A stretch of 64,000 nucleotides of DNA from G965200765 sp965200765 (GTDB lineage: Bacteria > Pseudomonadota > Gammaproteobacteria > Arenicellales > JAJDZL01). Shown in pieces: positions 8,894 through 18,131 of this stretch (the stretch's first letter is position 1; each line of letters begins with the position of its first letter). The stretch spans positions 1,612,001 through 1,676,000 of the forward strand of contig OZ241380.1 of the NCBI GenBank assembly GCA_965200765.1. The letters run 5' to 3'. Made by a program: the position numbers and the translations under genes. Below the pieces are notes generated by a model. It saw only the letters and a program-made list of their open reading frames with translations. It made no database searches and was not told the origin of the DNA.

Positions 8894-10414
8894 CTAGTTG
8901 TCTTCGCTTCCTCGCTTGAAATGAAACTGCGCCCCTGCCTGAATTGCTTCCGGCCAACGCACAGTTACTGTTTTCATTCTTGTATAGAACCTTACGCCTT
9001 CCGGACCATGCATGTAATGATCGCCGAACAACGATCGCTTCCAACCCCCAAAGCTGTGATAAGCCACCGGAACCGGAATGGGTACATTCACTCCAACCAT
9101 TCCAATTCTGACATTGGATATGAAATTCTGCGCATATCCGCCGTCGCGAGTGAAAATCGCTGCACCATTGCCGTACTCGTGATCACTGGCTAACTGAACT
9201 GCTTCCTCATAGCTGTCCACTCGAACTACACTGAGCACGGGTCCAAAAATTTCATCTGTGTATATTTTCATATCAGGCTTCACATTGTCAAACAGGCAAC
9301 CGCCCAAGAATGCACCTTCTTCATATCCTGGCACAGCCAAGTCACGTCCATCAACAACCAAATCAGCACCTTCGTCTATTCCAAGCTCCACATACGATCT
9401 GACTTTACTGTAATGGTCGGGAGTCACCAGCGGTCCCATTTCCGCGTCAGCATCTGTATAGGGACCGACTTTCAAATCTCGTACACGCGGTTTCAAACGT
9501 TCTACCAATTCGTCCGCTGTATCGTCGCCAACTGCAACAACTACCGAAATTGCCATGCAACGCTCACCGGCAGAACCGTAGCCTGCACCAATGGCCGCGT
9601 CAACAACTTGGTCCATGTCTGCATCTGGCATCACCACCATATGATTCTTTGCGCCGCACAATGCCTGCACTCGTTTACCGTGGCTACATCCGGTCTTGTA
9701 GATATATTCGCCAACCGCCGTTGAACCAACAAAACTGACCGCCGCAACTTTGGGATGCGAAAGGATCGTGTCAACTGCAACCTTGTCACCAATGACTACA
9801 TTCAGAACTCCATCCGGCAACCCGGCCTCCTTCATATACTCGGCCAGCATCAATGGACAGGATGGATCTTTTTCCGACGGCTTCAATACGAAGGTGTTGC
9901 CACATGCAATCGCGACCGGAAACATCCACATCGGCACCATGGCCGGAAAGTTAAACGGCGTGATCCCCGCGCAAACTCCGACTGGTTGACGAATGGAATA
10001 GCTTTCCACCCCTTTGGCTACGCGCTCGGACATCTCACCTTTCAATAACTGCGGAATGCCGCAAGCGAACTCGACCACTTCCAATCCTCTTCCGATTGAA
10101 CCTTTGGCATCCTCAATTGTCTTGCCATGTTCAGAAGACAGGGCCGCCGCCAACTCTTCAATGTTCTTTTTGACAATATCACGAAACGCAAACAACACCT
10201 GAGCACGACTGGCCGGTGGTTCCGCCGACCATCCTGGCAAGGAATCGGCCGCGACTTCAATCGCCGCACCGACTTCTTCTTCACTGGCGTATGGCACCTG
10301 CTTGACCACCGCGCCAATTGCCGGATTGTAAATATCTCCAAAACGACCGCTGGTGCCTTCAACACGCTGGCCGTTGATATAGTGATGCAGTGTTTCTTTC
10401 ACTTGAACATCCAT
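8894..10414 (-). CDS. mmsA: CoA-acylating (methyl)malonate-semialdehyde dehydrogenase
   Basis: Aldehyde dehydrogenase superfamily member of 506 residues, the size of MmsA. It oxidises malonate semialdehyde to acetyl-CoA and methylmalonate semialdehyde to propionyl-CoA, with NAD and CoA. The NAD-site FVGSTAVGEYIY and the MmsA-type catalytic cysteine block SAGERCMAISVVV are present. It lies last in the minus-strand series aminotransferase, transporter, MetE-like gene, mmsA. With a beta-alanine:pyruvate aminotransferase it would complete beta-alanine degradation to acetyl-CoA; it could equally serve valine, thymine or inositol breakdown. Confidence 0.93.
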   Translation of the reverse strand: MDVQVKETLHHYINGQRVEGTSGRFGDIYNPAIGAVVKQVPYASEEEVGAAIEVAADSLPGWSAEPPASRAQVLFAFRDIVKKNIEELAAALSSEHGKTIEDAKGSIGRGLEVVEFACGIPQLLKGEMSERVAKGVESYSIRQPVGVCAGITPFNFPAMVPMWMFPVAIACGNTFVLKPSEKDPSCPLMLAEYMKEAGLPDGVLNVVIGDKVAVDTILSHPKVAAVSFVGSTAVGEYIYKTGCSHGKRVQALCGAKNHMVVMPDADMDQVVDAAIGAGYGSAGERCMAISVVVAVGDDTADELVERLKPRVRDLKVGPYTDADAEMGPLVTPDHYSKVRSYVELGIDEGADLVVDGRDLAVPGYEEGAFLGGCLFDNVKPDMKIYTDEIFGPVLSVVRVDSYEEAVQLASDHEYGNGAAIFTRDGGYAQNFISNVRIGMVGVNVPIPVPVAYHSFGGWKRSLFGDHYMHGPEGVRFYTRMKTVTVRWPEAIQAGAQFHFKRGSEDN

Positions 10415-10445
10415 AACTACTTCCTCTTCTCGTTAATGCATTCGT

Positions 10446-11498
10446 TTAATGAATGGAATGAGCCGCTTCACTCATGTTTCTCAACTTGCTCATGGCAAGT
10501 TCTCTGCCCAGCAAACCCAATCCGCAATCCGGCGCCGCGATCATGCGGTCCTTGTCAATATACTCCAATGCTTGTTCAATTCTGGCACGAATTTCCTCAA
10601 CAGTCTCTACCCGACTCAAGGCGATCGCAACCACGCCCAGTATGACAACCGTATCGGAAAAATGTTCCAGCAATGACAAATCATTATGTCGATGCGCATC
10701 TTCAAGCGAAACATTCTGAATGCTGGATGCATTGATTGCATCCGCAATTTGAAAATACGCGTCGCGCGAGGCTTTGGGATAATCCAGATTATCCAGCCGG
10801 TCCGGGTAGCCGCAGCACATGTGCATGGTTCGAGTAACTGAATCTGGTACCCCGTGAAACACTCTTTCCAGATTTTCCACTCCAAATTCAATTGCCTGAT
10901 TCGGCTTGCGTGCAAACACCGGTTCATCAACCTGAATGAACAAGCACCCGGCATTTGCCAGTGCCAGTACTTCCTGATTCAACGCATCTGCCAAGTCAGC
11001 GCCTTGTTGCTGCTCGGAGGAATAAAACGCGTTGGCCGTCGTATCTGTAATGGTCATCGGTCCAGGCAGTGTGATTTTTACGGGCCGGTCAGTGAATGAT
11101 TGTGCGCGTTTCCAGTCTTCAACCAGAAACCCGATGTCCCGCACTTGAACCTTGCCCGTTATCGTAGGCAAACGCGCCGTGTATGCACCGCCGCGCAACT
11201 CCCGCTCTGTTAATACGGAAAAATCAATTCCCTGAATATGACGGCAATGATAATGAATATAGTTTTCCCGCTTGACCTCGCCGTCTGTCAATATGTCAAT
11301 ACCGACCTCGACCTGGTCGCTGACGACATCACGTGTTGCATTTTCAATGATAGTGTCTGCCGAATCTCCCATGGCCATCAAGGCCTCTTTCCAGCTCGTC
11401 GTTGGGTCTGTCACATCAGGCCCGCCCGGCATGTTGAACCAGTCAGGAAGTTTCAGGTAATCAGGCTTGGGGTAAGCCCCGATACATGTAGTTTGCAA
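10446..11498 (-). CDS. Short MetE-like (cobalamin-independent methionine synthase) methyltransferase
   Basis: A 350-residue protein matching the C-terminal catalytic half of MetE, as in archaeal and other core-MetE proteins (COG0620). The zinc ligands of MetE are all visible: His-x-Cys in MHMCCGY, Glu in SLEDAHRHND and Cys in APDCGLGLL. It therefore probably transfers a methyl group to a thiol through zinc. Lacking the N-terminal half that binds folate in full-length MetE, its methyl donor may be something other than methyl-tetrahydropteroyl-triglutamate. It sits between the ABC permease and mmsA on the same strand, which suggests a catabolic or demethylating role instead of housekeeping methionine synthesis. 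That is inference. Confidence 0.82.
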   Translation of the reverse strand: MQTTCIGAYPKPDYLKLPDWFNMPGGPDVTDPTTSWKEALMAMGDSADTIIENATRDVVSDQVEVGIDILTDGEVKRENYIHYHCRHIQGIDFSVLTERELRGGAYTARLPTITGKVQVRDIGFLVEDWKRAQSFTDRPVKITLPGPMTITDTTANAFYSSEQQQGADLADALNQEVLALANAGCLFIQVDEPVFARKPNQAIEFGVENLERVFHGVPDSVTRTMHMCCGYPDRLDNLDYPKASRDAYFQIADAINASSIQNVSLEDAHRHNDLSLLEHFSDTVVILGVVAIALSRVETVEEIRARIEQALEYIDKDRMIAAPDCGLGLLGRELAMSKLRNMSEAAHSIH

Positions 11499-11541
11499 CG
11501 CTAACGCCCCGAATTCTTACATTTTTGCAGGCAACAAGCGT

Positions 11542-12903
11542 TTAGTTACTATTCTCGGTACCAGTTTGTCCCTGAAGATTGCTTGGCGCGAAGATAGACT
11601 CAAATTGCTCAGTGCCCTTTGCCTGTGACTCGCTGTTTTGGCCAGACTCATCCTCCTGCCCGGTCTGCCCCTCAAGATTTGTCGGCGCGAAAATGGACTG
11701 GTAGCCTTCCGTTCCCTTCGCAGAAGCATCTTCTTGTGCCGCATCGCCGGAAGTAACTTGTTCTTGCAAGTTATCCGGTGCAAATATACCTTCATAGCCT
11801 TCGGTGCCTCTCGCCCGGGCTTCTTCAGCCTGCTGTTCCACAGCTGATTTGAACATTTGCTGTTTTTGCATCTTGTCGACCCGGCGCAGTACTTCAACGC
11901 GTTTCTGTTCCTTGACAGCAGCCTTGCATTCGTCCACTCCGACAGTACCACTGAAATAAACTATTCCGAGACCTGCAACAATCACCAGAGTTGACATCAG
12001 AAAAGCCGGTTCCGCAAAGAATGATTTTTCCTTGCGGGTCGTTTTGGTAATTTCACCCCTGGCAACTGCGGCAGCTCGCTTTTGCCTTCGCGTTTCACGG
12101 CGTTGCGAAATTTCGTAAAAAATGGCACCCACCAATGTCAGAAAAACAATCATCACCGCCAAAGCACTGATGGACGGATCAATTCCGTAGCGCACCTTGC
12201 TTGCGAGGACAGTGGTCAAAGTGCTTTCAGAAACAATGGTAAATACGGTTGTGTTGTAGTTTTCAAACGATGCCAGAAAGGCCAGCACTGCCGCGGAACC
12301 AATTGCCGGCTTCAGAAAAGGCAACGTTATCTTGCGAAATGTTTGTACATGCGTGGCGCCCAAATCCATCGCGGCTTCGACGAGCAATGGGTCGAAACGT
12401 TGCAATCGCGCAATGAAAATCAACATCGTGTACGCGGAAATGAAGGTGGACTGCCCGATAATCGTCAGAAAGATTCCGTTGTAGAAAATCGATTCGGTAT
12501 CAAAACCGAGCATAAGCCCGATGCGGTCCCAAAACAGGAGCGTCGAAATACCCAGCACGACGCCCGGAACCAGAATTGGAGAAATTACTGTTGTGTAGTA
12601 CCACGGACGCAAGCGCGGATTCACTTGCATCAACATCAATGCACCCGCCAGACCGATTGGCACTGAGAGCGCCACCACACCGAAACCGATAAAGATGCTG
12701 TTCCGCAACCCTACCATCAAACGTAGATCTTGCCCTAGTACATTGAACCACTCGACCGAAAAGCAATCCCACGGCGATACTCTGGGAAACGACGAAGTAT
12801 TGAATGCTGTAATGCCCATGACCAGCAATGGGCCAAACAAATACAGGAAGAACAGCAATACAAAGCCAATGACCAGAATACGCTGCATGCGATCTTGCAT
12901 CAT
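11542..12903 (-). CDS. PotC-like ABC permease with extra membrane helix and repeat tail
   Basis: Inner-membrane permease subunit of a polyamine/opine-type ABC importer. The standard six-helix PotC-like part covers about residues 1-275, with the EAA loop LLVEAAMDLGATHVQTFRK. After it come a basic stretch, a seventh hydrophobic helix (about 300-322), a charged, probably coiled-coil region (323-365) and three copies of a 19-residue motif [AR/K]GTExxxxIFAPxNL (364-382, 395-413, 428-446). PotC proteins are normally about 260-290 residues, so the tail is about 165 residues of extra protein. If the sixth helix ends in the cytoplasm as usual, helix seven places the repeats in the periplasm. The ATG overlaps the stop of the upstream permease as ATGA (12900-12903). 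Confidence 0.9.
   Translation of the reverse strand: MMQDRMQRILVIGFVLLFFLYLFGPLLVMGITAFNTSSFPRVSPWDCFSVEWFNVLGQDLRLMVGLRNSIFIGFGVVALSVPIGLAGALMLMQVNPRLRPWYYTTVISPILVPGVVLGISTLLFWDRIGLMLGFDTESIFYNGIFLTIIGQSTFISAYTMLIFIARLQRFDPLLVEAAMDLGATHVQTFRKITLPFLKPAIGSAAVLAFLASFENYNTTVFTIVSESTLTTVLASKVRYGIDPSISALAVMIVFLTLVGAIFYEISQRRETRRQKRAAAVARGEITKTTRKEKSFFAEPAFLMSTLVIVAGLGIVYFSGTVGVDECKAAVKEQKRVEVLRRVDKMQKQQMFKSAVEQQAEEARARGTEGYEGIFAPDNLQEQVTSGDAAQEDASAKGTEGYQSIFAPTNLEGQTGQEDESGQNSESQAKGTEQFESIFAPSNLQGQTGTENSN
11566..11814 (-). repeat. Three-copy protein repeat in permease tail
   Basis: Three imperfect in-frame repeats encode GTEGYEGIFAPDNLQEQ, GTEGYQSIFAPTNLEGQ and GTEQFESIFAPSNLQGQ. They are spaced 31 and 33 residues apart by Glu/Gln/Ser/Gly-rich linkers. 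The motif cores are much better conserved than the linkers, which suggests selection on the motif itself. Confidence 0.85.
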
Positions 12904-13829
12904 CGCATCATCTCTCCAAACTTGACTTTGAAAACCTTCATCATCACGAGCACAAAAATGATGCAAGTGATCAACAGCACAATTGCGTACGCGGATCCTC
13001 TGGCCCAGTTACCCGCCTGATTGAATCCCTGATAAATGATCTGGGTAAACCACAAACTGCTGGGACCGCCCAGAATCTGCGGAGCTGCCAATGCACCGGC
13101 AGTAAGCATGAACACCATTGTGCATCCGGATGATATTCCCGGCTTCGCATGCGGTACCACGATCCGCCAGTGGATTCGCCACCACGGAGATCCCAGATCA
13201 CGTGCTGCTTCAATCTGATTCTTGTCAAGACTTTCCACAGCATTGTAGATTGGAAAAATCATCAGCAATATGAAGGCGTAGCTCAAGCCTGCCCATAATG
13301 CAACGTCATTGCGGATGAAGTCATATGGTTCCGACAAGATTCCGACAGCTACCAAGGTATTGTTAATGACACCGGTCGAACCAAAAATAATCTTGAATGC
13401 AAACGCCCGTAGAATTTCATTCACCCAGAACGGAACAATCAACGACAACACCATCAAGCGACTCCAGCCGCCGGTTGCGACATGCGCCAAGTAGTATGCA
13501 ATGGGATAACAAAGTGCCAAATCAATCATCGTGACGACGATGGCCGCGAAGATGGTACGGAAGAAAACCGTAAGGTCAATGATGTTGTAAGATTCGGTTG
13601 CCTGGGCACTTCCAAATATCATGTATTGGTAGTGCTCCATCGTGTAGTAGTGTTCTTCAGTGCCGAACTTGGGTGGCGGCACATTCGCCCGAATCGAGAA
13701 ATCCAGCATGAAGAACTGTGGCAACAGGATCATCATGAAGATCCAGAAGCCGACCGAGACGAGCAAGAATACCGCAACTGAAACTCCGTTGCGATGGAAA
13801 AAGTTTTGCCAGTAGGTTGCGATTCCCAT
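12900..13829 (-). CDS. PotB-like ABC transporter permease
   Basis: Permease subunit of 309 residues with six predicted membrane helices, partner of the PotC-like subunit that follows. The cytoplasmic EAA loop QIEAARDLGSPWWRIHWRIV contacts the ATPase. A rather long periplasmic loop follows the first helix (FSIRANVPPPKFGTEEHYYT). It lies 18 bases after the ATPase gene and overlaps the next permease by 4 bases, so the three are one operon. Substrate is not evident from sequence: polyamines, taurine or omega-amino acids are all compatible with the family. Confidence 0.93.
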   Translation of the reverse strand: MGIATYWQNFFHRNGVSVAVFLLVSVGFWIFMMILLPQFFMLDFSIRANVPPPKFGTEEHYYTMEHYQYMIFGSAQATESYNIIDLTVFFRTIFAAIVVTMIDLALCYPIAYYLAHVATGGWSRLMVLSLIVPFWVNEILRAFAFKIIFGSTGVINNTLVAVGILSEPYDFIRNDVALWAGLSYAFILLMIFPIYNAVESLDKNQIEAARDLGSPWWRIHWRIVVPHAKPGISSGCTMVFMLTAGALAAPQILGGPSSLWFTQIIYQGFNQAGNWARGSAYAIVLLITCIIFVLVMMKVFKVKFGEMMR

Positions 13830-13847
13830 AGCAAATATCCTCAGTGC

Positions 13848-14948
13848 TTATTCGGCCGCCAACGGACCTTCTGGCAGTACTGTGCCAACCCGTTCGGGAA
13901 ACCAGATCGAAACTTCATCGCCCCGGTTGTGTTCCGGTTCTTCGCCATCATTGACAAATGACATCTTCACTCGCTTCTTGGTTGGTGTATCCAGAAAAAC
14001 CTGCCAAAAATGACCTTCGAATTCTTGATAATAGACTTTGGCGGTCACCGAGTTGGTTGCATCTGCTCCGTTGGCATATCGGAATGATTCCGGACGAACA
14101 AACAAAAATGCAGTGTCTCCAGCTTTCACCGCCGAGTTTTTGTTTTTGCTGACCATGCCGCGCAACTTCCCTTCCGGTGTGTCAACAGTCGCTACCCCGT
14201 CGTTGACTTCAGTTACCTTTCCTTTGAACAAATTGTTCTCGCCAACGAAAGAAGCAACAAACGATGTATCCGGATGGTCATATAACGTTGTGCCATCGCA
14301 TACCTGCTCGACAATGCCTTCGCGCATCACTGCAACATTGTCTGACATGGTCAAGGCTTCACCCTGGTCATGCGTGATGTAAATGAACGTAATGCCAACC
14401 TGTTGCTGAATGGCGCGCAACTCGGTACGCATGTGTTGCCGCAACTTCAGGTCCAGTGCACTCAGAGGTTCATCCAGCAGTAGAACATCCGGCTGGGCAC
14501 ACAATGCACGAGCAATTGCGACGCGTTGTTTCTGACCGCCAGACAATTCATTGACCATTTTGTCGCCTTGCCCTGGCAAGGCGATCAACTCAAGCAACTC
14601 TTCTGCTCGTTTGCGCCGCTCGGATTTTCCAGCACCCTTGACCTCCATGGAAAACGTGATGTTTTCCCAAATGGTCATCAACGGAAACAGGGCAAGATTT
14701 TGAAAAATCAATGCGGTGGGACGGCGGTTCGGGCCAATACCGGCAACATTGTTCCCACCAATTAATATATCCCCTTCGGACGGGTCAAGAAATCCTGAAA
14801 CAGCACGCAGCAAAGTTGTCTTGCCACATCCGGACGGGCCCAGTATTGTAAAAAACTCCCCTTCCTGAATATGCAAGTTCACTTCACTGGCTGCAACAAA
14901 ATCTCCAAACCGAATCCAAACATTTTCCAGACGGACATCTGCACTCAT
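13848..14948 (-). CDS. PotA-like ABC transporter ATPase
   Basis: Cytoplasmic ATP-hydrolysing subunit, 366 residues. Walker A is GPSGCGKTTLLRA, the ABC signature is LSGGQKQRVAIARAL, Walker B is VLLLDEPLSALD, and the switch histidine follows in YITHDQGEAL. A C-terminal TOBE-type regulatory domain (after about residue 240) is typical of importers for polyamines, iron and spermidine-like substrates. It heads the downstream group ATPase-permease-permease. It is separated from the binding-protein gene by a strong terminator-like hairpin. Confidence 0.94.
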   Translation of the reverse strand: MSADVRLENVWIRFGDFVAASEVNLHIQEGEFFTILGPSGCGKTTLLRAVSGFLDPSEGDILIGGNNVAGIGPNRRPTALIFQNLALFPLMTIWENITFSMEVKGAGKSERRKRAEELLELIALPGQGDKMVNELSGGQKQRVAIARALCAQPDVLLLDEPLSALDLKLRQHMRTELRAIQQQVGITFIYITHDQGEALTMSDNVAVMREGIVEQVCDGTTLYDHPDTSFVASFVGENNLFKGKVTEVNDGVATVDTPEGKLRGMVSKNKNSAVKAGDTAFLFVRPESFRYANGADATNSVTAKVYYQEFEGHFWQVFLDTPTKKRVKMSFVNDGEEPEHNRGDEVSIWFPERVGTVLPEGPLAAE

Positions 14949-15021
14949 AGTTTTTCAACCTGTCAATGCGTTACTACACGTGAATATTTGCATTCTAACA
15001 TAATTTCAATTTTTCGCAAGA

Positions 15022-15063
15022 TAAAAAAATACGCACCAGAAGCTCAATCGCAACTGGTGCGTA
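15022..15063 (-). terminator. Rho-independent terminator between binding-protein gene and ABC operon
   Basis: On the minus strand a perfect 10-base-pair stem (TACGCACCAG at 15030-15039 pairing with CTGGTGCGTA at 15054-15063) closes a 14-base loop. It is followed directly by seven T. It starts 34 bases after the binding-protein stop. Partial read-through here would give much more binding protein than permease, a common arrangement in ABC importers. Confidence 0.85.
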
Positions 15064-15096
15064 CTCTCATCGTTACAGAACTGAAAATATAAACAA

Positions 15097-16245
15097 CTAT
15101 GCGTTTACAAACTTATTGCGATATTCAGTTCTCACATCTGCATACCATTGGGGCTCTGCTGGCCAAGGATTCAGGTTGGCCAGTGAATCCGCCGGATACG
15201 CTTCAGCGAAATTTTTCTTGTACTGAGCACCTGCGAAAGCGTCGGCACCAATCACAGCTGAATTGTAGCCGTGAGTGTCAATTGCCTTGCCGGCCGGCTC
15301 TTTCAGGAATGCGAATTCAACAAACGCATAAGCCTGGTCGATGTTGTCTGCTGCCACAGACAATGCCATACCATCTACCCATGCCATCGAACCTTCCTTC
15401 GGTGCCTGATAGTGGACTGGTTCACCATCTGACTTCAATGCCAGCGGCGGACCGTCCCAAGTTTGCCCAACAATAACACCATCGTTCAGCAAGCCATTCT
15501 TCTGGCTATCTGCATCATTCCAAAGTAGCTTGACTTCGCCCTTGTTCTTGATACAGAAATCAGTGATTTTCTGCCAAATCGGTCGCATGGCATCTTCGCT
15601 GTCGTAGGCTCGCCAAACGTCGCCTGCCTCCAGCTCGCCAATTGTTTCCATGTAAAGGCCGGCACCCAGCATTCCGGAGTGCGGACGAATCATGGTGTTA
15701 CCATTACCGGAACCATCCCAAACATTGCCATAGCTCGGCTGACCGCCCGGAGGCGAGTACAAGTCCGTGCGCCAGGCCATGCCTTCGGTGCCCCAGATTT
15801 GTGGAAGCCAATGCGAACCCTTGCCGCCGAAATTCCACTCGTTGTCTCCGACTTTCAGCATGGCCGGATTGGCATTGCCCATATTCGAGATTCGACTATA
15901 GTCCCAAGGTTGCAAAAGCTCCAGGTCAACCCACTGACCAGAACGAACATTGGTCGGCGAGCAAATATCAATGCCCTTGCCTTTGGTGGCTTTCATCTTG
16001 TTGATGATTTCCTCGTTCGACCCAATCCCCGTATAGTTTACCGTAATGCCAGTTTCGGCTTTGAAGGCTTCCAAATAGTCTGGGGGCAGATAGTCGGACC
16101 ACATCAATACGTTGACCTCGCCAGAAGACTGCGCCAAGACTTTCGAATTGATGATCCACGGACCTACCGCGGCGGTTGCACCAGCAACACCGCTGGTCTT
16201 TAGAAACTTCCGGCGACTCATCCCGGCAGAGTAAGATTCTTTCAT
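15097..16245 (-). CDS. Tat-exported polyamine-type solute-binding protein
   Basis: Periplasmic substrate-binding protein of the PotD/PotF family, 382 residues. The N-terminus has a twin-arginine signal (SRRKFLK near residues 10-16) followed by a hydrophobic stretch and an ALAQ-type cleavage site near residue 38. The mature protein begins EVNVLMWSDYLPPDYLEAFK, typical of the family. It delivers its ligand to the permease pair encoded downstream. Ligand is unknown; the neighbouring aminotransferase and xsc suggest a small amine such as taurine or beta-alanine. The gene stands alone before a strong terminator. Confidence 0.92.
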   Translation of the reverse strand: MKESYSAGMSRRKFLKTSGVAGATAAVGPWIINSKVLAQSSGEVNVLMWSDYLPPDYLEAFKAETGITVNYTGIGSNEEIINKMKATKGKGIDICSPTNVRSGQWVDLELLQPWDYSRISNMGNANPAMLKVGDNEWNFGGKGSHWLPQIWGTEGMAWRTDLYSPPGGQPSYGNVWDGSGNGNTMIRPHSGMLGAGLYMETIGELEAGDVWRAYDSEDAMRPIWQKITDFCIKNKGEVKLLWNDADSQKNGLLNDGVIVGQTWDGPPLALKSDGEPVHYQAPKEGSMAWVDGMALSVAADNIDQAYAFVEFAFLKEPAGKAIDTHGYNSAVIGADAFAGAQYKKNFAEAYPADSLANLNPWPAEPQWYADVRTEYRNKFVNA

Positions 16246-16483
16246 TTCAATAAAACCCTCCGATTCAATGAAAAATTAATCTAATAACAAATCAATTTTA
16301 TCAATTCTGAATGTTGGTGTGAGAAATTATTTTTTTCACCCAATTTCTGTTTGCTTCAAGCACGAATCTACCTACTCTGCATCTGATTGCTCATAGCACA
16401 AACATTTCATCTCCACGCTCATTGCAACGCATCAGTTTCAAATGCGATGCACTTCAATGGCCTGTCATCATTCAATTGTCTTT

Positions 16484-17797
16484 TCAGGAATACTGTTCCA
16501 GCACCTGACGCAGTATCGAGACCGTCTCATCAATATGGGCTTGTTCGGAAATCAACGGCGGCGCAAGAATGATTGCATCACCGGTAGCCTTGACGTGCAA
16601 ACCAGCGGCAAACAACCGCTTTTGGATTTCCAGTCCGATCTGCCCCGGTCTGCCACCTGGTGCAAAATCTATGCCGCCGAGCATTCCATAACCGCGAATG
16701 TCGGTGATCACTTCAATTCCCTTCAATTCAAAGATTGCGTCCAGAAAGTAACCCGACAGTTTTGCACCGCGTTCAAACAGTTTCTCCTTTTCATAGATGT
16801 CAATTGTTGCCAACCCGGCCGCACATGCACCGGGATGCCCCGAATAGGTGTAACCATGAAACAATTCAATCACCTTCTCCGGTGCTGCATTCATAATTGT
16901 GTCATGGACATTTTGATTGACTGCGACGGCACCCATGGGCTGGGCTGCATTGGTCAGTGCTTTTGCCATGGTCATGAGGTCCGGAGTTACGCCGAAACTT
17001 TGTGCTCCAAATGGCTTGCCAGTTCGGCCGAATCCGCAAATCACTTCATCGAATACCAGAAGAATTTCGTATTCATCGCAAATTTCTCTCAATCGCTCCA
17101 AATACCCTTCCGGCGGAACCAAACATCCGGTCGAACCCGCGATCGGTTCAACAAAACACGCGGCAATCGTGTCAGCACCGTAATTTTGCACGATTCTCAA
17201 CAGGTCATCAGCTAGTTCAGCACCGTGCTTGGGCTGCCCGCGAACATACTTGTACTCGGGCAACATCGTGTGACGCATGTGACATACACCCGGCATACCA
17301 ACACCGAAAGCTTGCCGGTTCTTGACCATTCCGCTCAGCGATGTACCACCGATATTGACTCCATGATAGGCACGCTCGCGTGAAACCAATCGCTGGCGTT
17401 GCCCTTCTCCCCGCGCATAGTGATAAGCCAACGCGATTTTGATCGCAGTATCAATCGATTCAGAGCCGGAATTGACAAAGAACAATTTGTCCAACCCGGC
17501 GGGGGTGATCTCCGCCAACCTGCTGGCCAGTCTGAACGAGTGAACATGACCCATTTGAAACGGGGCGGTGTAGGACAATTCCAGTAGTTGCCGATGCACA
17601 GCATCCGCAATTTCTTTGCGACTATGTCCGGCCGCACAGCAAAACAGACCGGATGAAGCATCAATGATACGGTCCCCATCAGGTGTAAACAAATAGACAC
17701 CTTCGCCTCTCATTATCATGCGAGGACTGGATTTGAAGTCCCGGTTGCTCGTGAATGGCATCCATTGATTCTTCAAATTTTCAGGGTCGTGACGCAT
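16484..17797 (-). CDS. Class III omega-amino acid:pyruvate aminotransferase (taurine, hypotaurine or beta-alanine)
   Basis: PLP enzyme of 437 residues. The start (QWMPFTSNRDFKSSPRM) and the FVNSGSESIDTAIK block are typical of beta-alanine/omega-amino acid:pyruvate aminotransferases, and the PLP lysine is K279 in TMAKALTN. Three substrates fit the context. Taurine would give sulfoacetaldehyde for Xsc. Hypotaurine would give sulfinoacetaldehyde. Beta-alanine would give malonate semialdehyde for MmsA. All make alanine, which the adjacent alanine dehydrogenase returns to pyruvate with release of ammonia. It lies first in the minus-strand series and is divergent from ald. I favour taurine because xsc and pta are adjacent, but sequence alone does not decide. 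Confidence 0.88.
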   Translation of the reverse strand: MRHDPENLKNQWMPFTSNRDFKSSPRMIMRGEGVYLFTPDGDRIIDASSGLFCCAAGHSRKEIADAVHRQLLELSYTAPFQMGHVHSFRLASRLAEITPAGLDKLFFVNSGSESIDTAIKIALAYHYARGEGQRQRLVSRERAYHGVNIGGTSLSGMVKNRQAFGVGMPGVCHMRHTMLPEYKYVRGQPKHGAELADDLLRIVQNYGADTIAACFVEPIAGSTGCLVPPEGYLERLREICDEYEILLVFDEVICGFGRTGKPFGAQSFGVTPDLMTMAKALTNAAQPMGAVAVNQNVHDTIMNAAPEKVIELFHGYTYSGHPGACAAGLATIDIYEKEKLFERGAKLSGYFLDAIFELKGIEVITDIRGYGMLGGIDFAPGGRPGQIGLEIQKRLFAAGLHVKATGDAIILAPPLISEQAHIDETVSILRQVLEQYS

Positions 17798-18131
17798 TTC
17801 AAGCTACCTCCTGTGAGATAAAAAACCATCTTGAAAATCAATCTAAAACAGTCCTCTCTCCTGCTTGTGAATATTATGCTGGTTCACCTGCTCCAAATCA
17901 AGTTATTTTTTCAGAAATTTTCAAGAATCTGTCCAAATTCCAAGTCTGCAAGAATTTGATAAATTATATTATAATCAAATACTTACAACTTGACAAGGAG
18001 ATTTTGCCAACTCTGCTCCGCCAAATCTTGAACTTGACCGCGAATTCTGCTTTATTTTTCAAGAAATTTCGTTATCATACAAGGTTGGTTTTCATTAATT
18101 TTCTAACCAAAAATTTATCAACTGGATTGCT
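17798..18131. promoter_or_regulatory. Divergent control region between aminotransferase and ald
   Basis: This AT-rich 334-base gap holds the promoters for both catabolic arms. TTGAAC near 18029 with TTTATT 17 bases downstream is a possible plus-strand promoter. A 6-base inverted repeat, TTGGTT (18085-18090) and AACCAA (18105-18110), lies 22 bases before the ald ATG and could be an operator. No regulator gene is adjacent. Confidence 0.4.
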
